Assembly (NCBI GenBank): GCA_007674295.1
Contig: CM017450.1
Location: 1-64,000, forward strand
Reading direction: 5' to 3'
Length of the DNA stretch: 64,000 nt
DNA from: Antonospora locustae
Lineage: Eukaryota > Microsporidia
Part shown: positions 28,591 to 37,132 of the stretch, in pieces
Layout of the letters: every line of letters begins with the position of its first letter
Numbering within the stretch: the stretch's first letter is position 1
Made by a program: the position numbers and the translations under genes
The notes under the pieces: generated by a model
Told to the model about the DNA's origin: nothing
Databases searched by the model: none
What the model saw: the letters and a program-made list of their open reading frames with translations, nothing else

Positions 28591-29379
28591 TCATGCATGT
28601 CTGGAACCGAGTTTCTGACTAATATTTCTGGCCGTTATTCTCTTATCTGTGTCATGCTCTAGACATGCTACTATAATCTGTATTATATCTTCGTCAAAGT
28701 ATCTAACTCTTTCTCGGAGTGTAGCCTCAAGCCTGCGTGCATCTCTCGATAGTCTGTTTATCTCGGCTAGCTGCGTAGTGACATCTCTTCCCTGAAACAA
28801 AGGCTCTGCTCCCAGCATTTCTGCAATGATGCACCCTAGCGACCATATGTCCACTAGGTAGCTGTACCTTGTGTCACCTTTCAGAAGCTCCGGGGCCCTG
28901 TACCACAGCGTGACCACTTCTGGCGAAAGGCTTGTCTGAAGAAACGTTGCTGTCCGCGCCAAGTTGAAGTCCGCTATCTTCAGCACGCCGTTCTCGGTAA
29001 CAAGTATGTTGTCTGGCTTCAAATCGCGGTGTATTACAGACCGCGAGTGTATGTACAAAACACCGTCAACAAGCTGTTTAACAAGAGACAGGCTGTGGGG
29101 TACCGTCCTCATGTACTCGTGGAGGCTGTACTTGACATACTCAAACACAATTGTGCATTCCGCAATTCCAAGGTGAACATCAAGAAGCCTCAATATGTTG
29201 GAATGGCGGAGGCTCTTGAGAATAGCAATCTCCCTGAGTGTGGTTGCTGGAAGACCCTCTTTTTCGTCAATGGCTATGCGCTTGAGTGCTACACTTCTGT
29301 TGGTGCGCGTATCGAGTCCAAGAAAAACAGTGGAGTACGACCCAGATCCAAGAAACCTTTGCTGTATGTACCTTGACAT
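28591..29379 (-). CDS. Cyclin-dependent-kinase-type protein kinase with DFN motif
   Basis: The protein has 262 residues. Gly loop GSGSYSTV, lysine K33, PATTLRE (PSTAIRE-like helix, E50), HRDLKPDN at 117-124, and EVVTLWYRAPELL are all CDK features. The magnesium motif is DFN (137-139) where nearly all kinases have DFG. The C-lobe is short and ends in few helices. The activation threonine position reads Ser (LSPEVVT). The substitution of Gly does not exclude activity, as Asp is kept. GGGG (minus strand, 29382-29385) lies two bases before the ATG; the frame runs on to 29478. The particular CDK (Cdc28, Kin28 or other) cannot be told. Confidence 0.8.
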   Translation of the reverse strand: MSRYIQQRFLGSGSYSTVFLGLDTRTNRSVALKRIAIDEKEGLPATTLREIAILKSLRHSNILRLLDVHLGIAECTIVFEYVKYSLHEYMRTVPHSLSLVKQLVDGVLYIHSRSVIHRDLKPDNILVTENGVLKIADFNLARTATFLQTSLSPEVVTLWYRAPELLKGDTRYSYLVDIWSLGCIIAEMLGAEPLFQGRDVTTQLAEINRLSRDARRLEATLRERVRYFDEDIIQIIVACLEHDTDKRITARNISQKLGSRHA

Positions 29380-29474
29380 TGCCCCTGGAATATTTGTGTA
29401 CTTTACGAAATCAAGCGAATGTGTTAGGCGCCTCCTTTCAAAATGTACCTTCATGCAACTGCATGACTGGAACT

Positions 29475-29900
29475 TCACTTGCTGTCCTCTTCGCTAGCAA
29501 GATACTCATACATCTCTCGTATCGATCTGTATCTAGGGTCATCCCAATATGTTTTGAGTATGTTAATACAGTCAACTATATCGTTTTTTGGATGCTCCTT
29601 CCTACACTTTTCAATTGAATCCTTAATAAACATTGCAAATGGTAGAGCCTTTTTTCTGTTAAACTGCTGGTTCGCAGCCCTCTTTCTAAACACACACTTA
29701 GATCTTTTTATTACACACTCGTCATCCAGTGCATCAAATACTTCGCCAAGGTCTGTAACCATTTCTGCAAGCTGTGTGAAAACATTGCTGGCCTTCTTGA
29801 AGAGCTGCTCCAAATAGTGATAGTGCTGCTTTTTGTCGCTGAAAAAATCGTCTACTGCCTCCATAAGGGGTACTGGCATTTCATTTTGTGTTGGCAGCAT
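29475..29900 (-). CDS. HMG-box-like small protein, tandem copy 1
   Basis: The protein has 141 residues. The N-terminal half is helical (VDDFFSDKKQHYHYLEQLF). A basic stretch (CVFRKRAANQQFNRKKALP) leads into a possible HMG box, ALPFAMFIKDSIEKCRKEHP then CINILKTYWDD. The order Pro, aromatic and final Trp resembles an HMG box, but the match is short. The gene at 29919-30263 has the same layout and begins similarly (MLP), 18 bp away on the same strand, so the two look like a tandem duplication. Probably nuclear DNA-binding proteins. Confidence 0.5.
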   Translation of the reverse strand: MLPTQNEMPVPLMEAVDDFFSDKKQHYHYLEQLFKKASNVFTQLAEMVTDLGEVFDALDDECVIKRSKCVFRKRAANQQFNRKKALPFAMFIKDSIEKCRKEHPKNDIVDCINILKTYWDDPRYRSIREMYEYLASEEDSK

Positions 29901-29918
29901 TCCACGCGTGTATCAACT

Positions 29919-30263
29919 TTAAAAGCTTTGTGATCCATGCTTGCTCTCATCCTTCTCCTTCCATTCCTTGACCAGTGCTTTGAACACATCTTTGTAAGCC
30001 AGATCGTAATGCTTTTTTCTGTATTTCCTTATGTTCCTTTTGATAAAAAGTTGATATTCATTTAGATTTACTGATGCTTTTCGGCGTTTCTTTATGCGCA
30101 ACTGTCCGCATCGTCCAGTAATGGCCTTCTTCAGCTTTAACATTTCTCTGTCTATACTTTCATCTAGGTCAAGCTCGTTGTATATGCTGAGCATTATCTT
30201 TGAAATAAGCCCAAATGCTCTGTACAGACAGGTCATTGATTCGATAAATTCTAAAGGAAGCAT
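29919..30263 (-). CDS. HMG-box-like small protein, tandem copy 2
   Basis: The protein has 114 residues. A helical N-terminus with LDLDESIDREMLKLKKAI is followed by a basic patch (RIKKRRKASVNLNEYQLFIK) and KHYDLAYKDVFKALVKEWKE, an HMG-like helix set ending in Trp. The Asn/Tyr-Phe spacing matches copy 1 (PFAMFIKD). GGGG on the minus strand lies three bases before the ATG. It is diverged from its neighbour over the whole length, so the duplication is not recent. Confidence 0.5.
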   Translation of the reverse strand: MLPLEFIESMTCLYRAFGLISKIMLSIYNELDLDESIDREMLKLKKAITGRCGQLRIKKRRKASVNLNEYQLFIKRNIRKYRKKHYDLAYKDVFKALVKEWKEKDESKHGSQSF

Positions 30264-30448
30264 GTACCCCAGAATGCAGACTTTATTTATCTAGAAAAAC
30301 TCCATTTATGATTGAACTGTACTTTAGCTTGCAATGCCCTAGCCTGCACTAAGGGACTGTTACTGTTTGTGCACGTCCTCTAGTATATTCAGTCCATCTC
30401 ACACTACGGGGCAAAATAACAGACTGAAGGCTAGGCTTTTCTGTGTAT

Positions 30449-30667
30449 TTAGCACACGATGTTCATGTACATAACTTCTGCAAGTGTCTTTTCCATTTGG
30501 GACCTGAAGCAGCGAGCAACCCACTCGGTAAGTTCACGAAGAAAATATGCATTTATCTCTATGGTATGTTCTGTGATCTTGCCGAAAATGACATTTATCA
30601 AAAAGCAGTGGTCTAGGTCCAGAGAATTCCAAAATAGATGCTTTATATGCGCATTCAAGAACATCAT
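30449..30667 (-). CDS. Small protein of 72 residues, unknown
   Basis: The frame from ATG at 30667 begins MMFLNAHIKHLFWN and has ITEHTIEINAYFLRELTEWV, then FRSQMEKTLAEVMYMNIVC, three amphipathic helices without a signal. The length and helices would suit a histone-fold-type partner, but that is only a guess. It stands alone between the HMG-like pair and the next gene, in about 590 bp of otherwise silent sequence, and it has no CCC motif. Confidence 0.35.
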   Translation of the reverse strand: MMFLNAHIKHLFWNSLDLDHCFLINVIFGKITEHTIEINAYFLRELTEWVARCFRSQMEKTLAEVMYMNIVC

Positions 30668-30853
30668 ACTGTGTATCTGCGAGTCAATCAACTAGGTTCA
30701 GTTAGCTGGAAATGATAAAGCCTGGAGTATTCGCTGTTTACGAAGAACACAGAAAAGTTGTTTCAAATTGCGCCAGAAACTAGCTAAAATTTTACAGTAC
30801 ACGTAGGCTCAAACGTTGAGTCTTCTATTATTAAAACATTTTATTATCAATAA

Positions 30854-32695
30854 CTATGTTCTCCAGCTTGCGCTATCGTGCTTCTTGCTGTCTGCATTCT
30901 CGCTGTGCCTTTGACGTGTGTGAAATGACTTTCTAGCACCGTCAGGCTTTTCTGTTCTTTCCCACCCTTTTGTGCTATAGGCAATGGGCGGCTGGTATAT
31001 ACTTGCATTTTCCTTATTAGAAGCGGTCGAAACATCTTTTGTAGTTGTGAGTGTCTGTGTTCTTCTTCTGCTTTCTTCATGAGGTGTTAGTGACAGCGCA
31101 GATAGGTTTACCATTGGCGGAACATACGTGCCTTCCCTAGCCATATCCGCTCTTTTAACAGAATCTACTCGTGTTAGCGTGTTGGACAACGTGCTAACAG
31201 TTTCCAAAGTTGTACTCCCTGCTGCCCCTATAGGTCTTCTCCACGACTCCTCCTGCATCTTTATTCGCCTTTCTCTTTCGTCAGCTTCTGCTGCAAGTCT
31301 TCTTTGCTCCTGCGACGCACGCTCAACCTTCTCGTCTAGGGCCCGAACAGCCTCAAGCACCGAGTCTCGAATGCCCATCAGCTTGTCAAACACAAGTCTT
31401 TCGTCATGACTGAAGACCTCAAAGCCGTCATCATAGTTTTTTTTGCGCTTCTCGTAGTCACCACTAGTCCGAGGCTGGCTTTTCATTTGCCTTGCATACT
31501 CTTGGGAGTACAAGCGAAAAAGGTTGTAATTTTTCGTAAAGTAGTCCTTCTTAGGAACGGCAGCTGTCTTTTTTATCTCCATCGTCTTGTTCTCTGCATC
31601 TCTTCCATACATTCTCTTCTGTTCGAGAAACTTTTCAAACGCCTTTTCGCGAGCTGCCTTGTCTTCATTGATGACCTCATTCAATTGCCTGGAAAAACGC
31701 TCTTTCAGCAAAAACACTTCCCTTGTCATAGAGCGATAGCGGTAACCAGTTATGTATATGTAGCCGTACTCGATTCTGAACTCGATGTTGTTTTTTCTAA
31801 GAAAAGCAAGAAACGGAGTCGTGCTGCTAGTTAGTTCTACACGCTGCTTGGACAGGACAATATCCCAGTTTTTGTCCAGTTCCAGCCACATAGTGTAGTC
31901 GTTCTCAAGTGCTGACTTACTCTGTCCCTCCCATTCTGACTCTGGCTGCTCGTATACCAGGTCTCTCTCTATAATCATTTTGGCCTCTTCCACCGACAGC
32001 ATTGCAAGCCCACCGAATAACTTCTGGAACACAGCACCCTCGTTCTTGAAATTCGCCAGCATAAACACCCTGTCGACGAAATCTGCAAACTCGTCCGCCA
32101 AAAGTTGTGACTTGAAATGCGGGTTTAACATCACAAGCCGGGCCAATGCATTCAGAAAGGAAAAAAACATGTTTTTTGAGAGGAAGACATCAGACAAAAA
32201 ACGAAAGTATGGCACTGTGTACCTTCTTTCTGGAAATGTCTTTGTAGCACATACAATCTCTGCAAAGCTCTCCAGTGATTGAAACATCTCCATAATGTAG
32301 CACTTCTTGTGGTACATGTCTGCTGTCTCTACGTATAACCCTGCAATGTCGATAAGATTTTCCTTAGGCACCTTCTTCAGAGAGTGCTGCCTTCTTGAAT
32401 ACAGAAGTTCGTCCAGGAGTCCATGTACTTTTCTGGCATCTCCAGAAAGCTCAAGGACCTTTTTTATGCACCTGATGAACTCCGAGTAAAACTTGCTTGC
32501 AAAAGCGTACTCGGATATGTGGAGAAGCGTTTCAAGAGTTGTATCTGCCGGGCTTACTCTGTCTATCATGTCTCGAATGTAATTTTGTTTCTCTTTCTTG
32601 TTATCCAACTTCTCTAACGCTTTATGAATGTCAACTGCAGTGTAATAATTGCTTCTGTCTATCTCGGCAAGATCTTCTCTTCCTGCATTTGACAT
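30854..32695 (-). CDS. Possible eIF3a-like scaffold protein
   Basis: The protein has 613 residues. The N-terminal 350 residues are helical and PCI-like, without low complexity. A strongly charged coiled coil follows (EKVERASQEQRRLAAEADER), then WRRPIG and YVPPMVNLS motifs like those near the end of fungal eIF3a. The order helical PCI part, charged helix, Trp-Arg and YVPP repeats is that of eIF3a, the scaffold of translation initiation factor 3. Sequence identity looks weak, so the call stays uncertain. ATG at 32695 is used; the frame upstream begins with TTG. It is divergent from the Tim-like gene. Confidence 0.35.
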   Translation of the reverse strand: MSNAGREDLAEIDRSNYYTAVDIHKALEKLDNKKEKQNYIRDMIDRVSPADTTLETLLHISEYAFASKFYSEFIRCIKKVLELSGDARKVHGLLDELLYSRRQHSLKKVPKENLIDIAGLYVETADMYHKKCYIMEMFQSLESFAEIVCATKTFPERRYTVPYFRFLSDVFLSKNMFFSFLNALARLVMLNPHFKSQLLADEFADFVDRVFMLANFKNEGAVFQKLFGGLAMLSVEEAKMIIERDLVYEQPESEWEGQSKSALENDYTMWLELDKNWDIVLSKQRVELTSSTTPFLAFLRKNNIEFRIEYGYIYITGYRYRSMTREVFLLKERFSRQLNEVINEDKAAREKAFEKFLEQKRMYGRDAENKTMEIKKTAAVPKKDYFTKNYNLFRLYSQEYARQMKSQPRTSGDYEKRKKNYDDGFEVFSHDERLVFDKLMGIRDSVLEAVRALDEKVERASQEQRRLAAEADERERRIKMQEESWRRPIGAAGSTTLETVSTLSNTLTRVDSVKRADMAREGTYVPPMVNLSALSLTPHEESRRRTQTLTTTKDVSTASNKENASIYQPPIAYSTKGWERTEKPDGARKSFHTRQRHSENADSKKHDSASWRT

Positions 32696-32855
32696 ACCGT
32701 GGAGGTGGTGCAAATATTTTTTATAAAAAGAATCAATCTACTGCGCATGAAGCCTCTGCTGCCTGAAAACAAGGATTGTACGCAGTGGTTCTGCGCAGCG
32801 TTGTCTCGAGTTTGCAGTGTCCATGGCAATGAATCTTACTGCATGATAAACAACA

Positions 32856-32859
32856 CCCC
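32856..32859 (+). promoter_or_regulatory. CCCC start signal of the Tim17-like gene
   Basis: CCCC touches the ATG at 32860. Confidence 0.5.
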
Positions 32860-33231
32860 ATGTCTTCTGCTCAGCACTTTTTGTCTAAGCTTGCTGTAGA
32901 TACAGGACATGCATTCTGCTTTGGGTTTCTAACTTCGTTGCCGAGATATGCTGTTTTGTACAGAAAAAGAACACCGACAGCGGTTCTGAGGAGCTCAGCG
33001 AGAGCAGGTGGCAGCTTTGCAAGATATAGCATGTATCACAGAGTAAACAGATTGCTTCTTGACAGAACAGTTGGCCCTATGCGGCCTCTTCCCAGCACTG
33101 TAATTCCGGCTTTCATCACATCCATGATGCTTGCAAGGCAGTACGGACTGGGATATGCCATAAAAAATAGCGCAGTCGGTGTTGTAACATCTCTTCTGAT
33201 GGAGAAGGGAGGGAAGGTACTCAAAAGGTAA
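32860..33231 (+). CDS. Small membrane protein, possibly Tim17/Tim22/Tim23-type
   Basis: The protein has 123 residues with two to four short, weakly hydrophobic segments: GHAFCFGFLTSLPRYAVL, ARAGGSFARYSMYHRV, VIPAFITSMMLARQYGLGY and SAVGVVTSLLMEKG. The Gly/Ala-rich segments with positive charges between them resemble the Tim17/Tim22/Tim23 family of mitochondrial import proteins. In microsporidia such a protein would sit in the mitosome. The characteristic motif is not clear, so another small membrane protein cannot be excluded. It is divergent from the eIF3a-like gene, with 164 bp between the starts. Confidence 0.4.
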   Translation: MSSAQHFLSKLAVDTGHAFCFGFLTSLPRYAVLYRKRTPTAVLRSSARAGGSFARYSMYHRVNRLLLDRTVGPMRPLPSTVIPAFITSMMLARQYGLGYAIKNSAVGVVTSLLMEKGGKVLKR

Positions 33232-33346
33232 ACATACACCTTTCAGCCGAGGTAAGTGCATATAACAAAGAGTACTTTTCACAAGGTGGTGCATGTCAAC
33301 GAGTTTTTTCTATATGCTCTGCATGAGCCCCTGAGCTTTTGCATCT

Positions 33347-34078
33347 ATGTTTTCAGCAATGTCGTACAAATCGAAACCCTTTATGAACAGGATAAAGGAG
33401 TACCACAGGTATCTTGGCGTAGATCGTGTTCCAGATCCTCGTCCCTATGAAGAGCGTTTCTTTGACTCAATAGTAGGAAAGATGGATACGATTGCCAGAA
33501 CACTTAGTGACAAAAGAAGCTACAGTCAGACGCTCGTTTCAGAAAGGGAATTAGGCCTTCTTGCAAAAGAGTCGTCTACGCTCTTGGACATGATAGAAGT
33601 TGAAGGTACAGATGACGAGGTTGTGCATTTCAGAGGAATCAAGGACATCATAAACATGAAGATAGCGTCACTCGCTCTTAAGATACAGCAGAAAAAGCAA
33701 AGCTTTATCACGTATTCTGCTAACCTTGAGCCAGAAAGACCTGTTGTTTTTGCGCAGAATACACTTCCTGTCTTTGAGGAGGAGAACAAAAAGCTTGTCG
33801 AAAGATTCAAGGCAGAGACTTCTGAGCTGACCATTGCTCGAAGGCGACTTTTAGAGATAGAGGCTCTTCAGGACCTGATAAATATTCATCTTTGCGAGCA
33901 AAACGAACGTATAGATACAATTGCACTCTCCGCAAAAAGTGCAAAGCAGAACATCAACAGGTCAAATGTATATTTCAAGAAAAACAGACACGCAGGAAGA
34001 TTAATGAGAAGAGTTTTGTTTATTTTTCTGCTCTGCATTTCATTTGTACTTCTGACCACGCATTTTTTCAATAGATAA
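33347..34078 (+). CDS. Syntaxin-18/Ufe1-like t-SNARE
   Basis: The protein has 243 residues. The C-terminal part is a SNARE helix followed by a membrane anchor: LEIEALQDLINIHLCEQNER with the central Gln, then SNVYFKKNRHAGRLMRR and VLFIFLLCISFVLL, with a short tail. The N-terminal helices and the FKAETSELT and LLEIE motifs fit syntaxin 18/Ufe1, which acts in Golgi-to-ER fusion. Ufe1 is a known partner of Sly1, which is encoded at 38390. The start is not certain (ATG at 33347 or 33359; CCCC is 16 bases upstream of the first). It converges on the next gene, 19 bp apart. Confidence 0.75.
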   Translation: MFSAMSYKSKPFMNRIKEYHRYLGVDRVPDPRPYEERFFDSIVGKMDTIARTLSDKRSYSQTLVSERELGLLAKESSTLLDMIEVEGTDDEVVHFRGIKDIINMKIASLALKIQQKKQSFITYSANLEPERPVVFAQNTLPVFEEENKKLVERFKAETSELTIARRRLLEIEALQDLINIHLCEQNERIDTIALSAKSAKQNINRSNVYFKKNRHAGRLMRRVLFIFLLCISFVLLTTHFFNR

Positions 34079-34097
34079 ATTAAGAAAATAAACGTCT

Positions 34098-34985
34098 CTA
34101 GCTGCGCATTCCTACATTCTGCATCTTGTGAATCTTTGCTGGGTCTTTTAGTATGGTTGACACTGAGATCTCTAAAGCCGCTGCAGGATCTTTCACAGTC
34201 TCTATGCACGGAAGTACATTTCTTTCTCCATAGTTTATGAGCGGAAGCCACCTGCTTTTGTTATCCTCCAAAGAAATATATGCTTCACTAGGAAAGAAGT
34301 CGATGCTTGAGTCTGTGTTTGTAATCTCAAACGATGTGCTTTCTCTCAGAGCCTCGCTGGCTCTGTACAGACTTTTTACTCTGGGCTCTTCTTCAGAGAG
34401 CTTCAGTTTCTCCGGGCGAAACCAGTCTATATCCCTCACTTCAGCCTGTCTCCTCAGGCTTCTCAGAACAAGTGCCTCATTTATGTCATTGTTTCCATAC
34501 CCACCGTGCTTCAAAAGCGTATCTTCCTCCTTCACATAGTATCTCACCTCATTTTTCTCTTCCTGAAAAGAGACTCTCCTTGGCGTTCTCTTTTTTTTTG
34601 AGACAAAAACACCAGTGACACCCCTCAAATTCTCCACCAAGCTGCGATATCTTTCGATTGTGCTTAGCATGTTCAGAACCTCTCCAAACCCAAACTCGCC
34701 GAGCTGGGACACAGAAAATCCTGCAAGGAGTAGCGTGTCGACGCATGACTCTAACTTCTCTGCCTCCTCGTGAAACATGTCAAAGCACCTTCTAAGAAAC
34801 TTGATAAATGTGGGTTCAAGCGCAAGAACTTGTACAAAGTCTTTTTGCTTGACCAGGCTGCACAGCTCTGCCAGCGCAAGGTTCTTTGCGAGGACAATGT
34901 CGTGTGATTCTGTTATCATTTCTAATCTACGTATCGTACTGCTGCATTTTTCTACAGCGTCTTTGGCATGTTGTGTTGTATGCAT
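34098..34985 (-). CDS. Possible PNUTS/Ref2-like PP1 regulatory protein
   Basis: The protein has 295 residues from ATG at 34985, chosen because GGGGG lies three bases before it and because longer frames run into the haspin-like gene on the other strand. The N-terminus is helical (LAKNLALAELCSLVKQ, TFIKFLRRCFDMFHE), like the N-terminal domain of TFIIS/PNUTS. Then comes KKKRTPRRVSFQEEKNEVRY, a classic RVxF docking motif for protein phosphatase 1 followed by the usual acidic-basic run. The combination suggests a PNUTS/Ppn1/Ref2-type subunit linking PP1 to the cleavage and polyadenylation machinery. The rest is unassigned. Confidence 0.45.
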   Translation of the reverse strand: MHTTQHAKDAVEKCSSTIRRLEMITESHDIVLAKNLALAELCSLVKQKDFVQVLALEPTFIKFLRRCFDMFHEEAEKLESCVDTLLLAGFSVSQLGEFGFGEVLNMLSTIERYRSLVENLRGVTGVFVSKKKRTPRRVSFQEEKNEVRYYVKEEDTLLKHGGYGNNDINEALVLRSLRRQAEVRDIDWFRPEKLKLSEEEPRVKSLYRASEALRESTSFEITNTDSSIDFFPSEAYISLEDNKSRWLPLINYGERNVLPCIETVKDPAAALEISVSTILKDPAKIHKMQNVGMRS

Positions 34986-34988
34986 AAG

Positions 34989-34993
34989 CCCCC
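34989..34993 (-). promoter_or_regulatory. GGGGG start signal of the PNUTS-like gene
   Basis: Five G on the minus strand, three bases before the ATG at 34985, mark the start. Confidence 0.5.
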
Positions 34994-35184
34994 TTGCAAA
35001 ACAGCATATTTTCACGCACAATGTTTTCAAAGGCCCTTTGCTGGAGTGCAGGCTGATGTTCTGTGTACCCGTTCCTAGAAGAAGTGCCTGATTGTGTGGC
35101 GTTCTACACAATTCCGACACGTCTCTTTGTTTTTGTTGTGCGCTGCATGGTCCAAGGATATAACAAAAACTTGGGGTCAGCCAT

Positions 35185-37104
35185 ATGAGCTTCCGGGACT
35201 TCGAAAAGATGACATCGGGCATGTTTGAGAGATCCTTTTCGGAGGTGCGCCGGCAATTTGAAAAGCTGAAGAAGACTGCGGTTGAAAAAAGGCACGAAAT
35301 AGACAGCGGCCAGACCTTGGACTGTGATCGCAGCATTGCTGAAAATAGGCACAACATGCATATATCCACAGAAGCGTATTTTTACGAGGATAGAAAAGAT
35401 ACCAACAGGCAACCAGCAGTCGACGTCTATGGCAAGCGCTGTGATATTTCAGGTGCTAACCCAATTCCACATAGAAGGAAGAGAGATGCAGCAAAGAACG
35501 CAAGGAAGATGCAGCCTCTCCACACTGAAAAAAGAAGCCGGAGAATGGCAGAGGCTGGTGATTGCAGTTTTATTCGAGATACGGGCAACACAGCACCCTT
35601 GCTGCTGGAACAGACAGGCACAGATGAATGTGACAAAAAAATTACTTCAAGGAAAGAGGAAAGCACACATGCAGGCACTCAAGATGCAAGCAAAGAGGAC
35701 ATGCATATAATAAAGGACAGAACAGAGCCAGGTGCACAAAAAAAGAACTGTATGGCACATTCTAATGACAAGAAAAGCTCAGAAACAGTGGTGTGTGTAC
35801 AGACACAGCAATGCGGTAAGCCCAAGAGGCTAAGTATTAAGCTAAAAAACGCCCACACACTGCTGTGTGAAGACACCAGCGGATGTAATCGTGGTAGAGA
35901 CAGCATGTTGTACATAGAATGCAACAAGGAGTGCAAGGACACAAGAGTGCAGAATGTTACCAGGGAGTCTGCTGAGACCATGAGCACAAGCATAATAGCA
36001 AGCATGGGGTGTCTTTCCACCTTAAACTTCGTAGATACAGGGCATTTAAGCGGAAATTTTAGTGTTTCTATGCATGAAATTGAGACACAGGACGTTGCGA
36101 TTGTGTCTTCACCTCCAGCGAGAAAAAGATCACTCTCCATTCGCAAGTCAAGCATATGTAACATAATGCCCCCGCGCCCGCCTGCAAGGAAAAAGAAGAC
36201 CGCATGCCTGCCTGCTGTGGAAGTGCTGAAGAACATAGAAATTGTTGATATTCTTATGGAGATAAGTATCAAAAAAGTAAGCTTTGACGAACTGAAAATG
36301 AAAAACGTGGTAAAGTGCGGAGAGGCAACCTTCTCTGAAGTATTTAATGCTGACGAGCTTATATACAAGATCGTACCGATTGGTGACGGGTGTACAGACA
36401 TGGATGCATTCTGCAGAGAAAGTTACATGTTCAGCAAGCTGTCTGGTGAGGACGGTGTGTGCACATTGAAGAGTGTATTTGTGGCAACAGGGGGGTATCC
36501 AAAGAAACTTCTGAATGCATGGGATAAGTACAAGCGCAAGTTTGGAAGCGATTCTGAGAGACCAACAAAATACACAAAGACTCAAAGGTTTGGTGTGATT
36601 GTTATGGAAAACTCTGGCATGGACCTGGAAAAATACACCTTTCATGACAAGTCCGACGTCAAGACCTTTCTGATGCAATTTATTGAGTGCATTGCGAGGC
36701 TGGAGAAGAAGTACGAATTTGAGCATAGAGATCTGCACTGGGGCAACGTGATGATAGATGATACAGACGGATTTAAGATGAGAATCATAGACTTCTCGCT
36801 GAGCAGAATGAAGTGTGAGTCTCTTGTCTACATGGACCTGAGCAAAAAGCCATGGCTTTTTGAGGGAGACGAAAGTGAAGATGAACAGTTTGGTGTGTAC
36901 AAAGAAATGAAAGCATTCTGTGGTAACGACTGGTCGAGGTTCATACCAATGTCAAATGTTCTCTGGATAAGGTACATTGTAAATAAGGTTGAAAAAAAGA
37001 CCAGAAGATTCTCCTTGAGAACATTTATGAAGAATTTGAAACATGAAATCGACAGTGCGGCGGACGCAGTGAGTCTGTACAACAAAACAGCATATCTATG
37101 GTAG
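35185..37104 (+). CDS. Haspin-like protein kinase
   Basis: The protein has 639 residues. Haspin phosphorylates histone H3 Thr3 and guides the chromosomal passenger complex at mitosis. The first 360 residues are low-complexity and basic. The kinase domain (about 370-620) has CGEATFSEVF (Gly loop), EHRDLHWGNVMI at 513-524 and IIDFSLSR at 534-541, which is the haspin form (DYT/DFS, not DFG) of this motif. The Trp in HRDLHWGN is haspin-specific. GGGG lies eight bases before the ATG. It is divergent from the PNUTS-like gene and convergent with Nar1 (28 bp). Confidence 0.88.
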   Translation: MSFRDFEKMTSGMFERSFSEVRRQFEKLKKTAVEKRHEIDSGQTLDCDRSIAENRHNMHISTEAYFYEDRKDTNRQPAVDVYGKRCDISGANPIPHRRKRDAAKNARKMQPLHTEKRSRRMAEAGDCSFIRDTGNTAPLLLEQTGTDECDKKITSRKEESTHAGTQDASKEDMHIIKDRTEPGAQKKNCMAHSNDKKSSETVVCVQTQQCGKPKRLSIKLKNAHTLLCEDTSGCNRGRDSMLYIECNKECKDTRVQNVTRESAETMSTSIIASMGCLSTLNFVDTGHLSGNFSVSMHEIETQDVAIVSSPPARKRSLSIRKSSICNIMPPRPPARKKKTACLPAVEVLKNIEIVDILMEISIKKVSFDELKMKNVVKCGEATFSEVFNADELIYKIVPIGDGCTDMDAFCRESYMFSKLSGEDGVCTLKSVFVATGGYPKKLLNAWDKYKRKFGSDSERPTKYTKTQRFGVIVMENSGMDLEKYTFHDKSDVKTFLMQFIECIARLEKKYEFEHRDLHWGNVMIDDTDGFKMRIIDFSLSRMKCESLVYMDLSKKPWLFEGDESEDEQFGVYKEMKAFCGNDWSRFIPMSNVLWIRYIVNKVEKKTRRFSLRTFMKNLKHEIDSAADAVSLYNKTAYLW

Positions 37105-37132
37105 GCGTCTGAAAAGTTTGGCTCCTGTACAA

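Noticed and set aside
34986..35369. A long N-terminal extension of the PNUTS-like frame (to 423 residues).
   Set aside because: It overlaps the haspin-like gene start on the other strand, and GGGGG marks the ATG at 34985.
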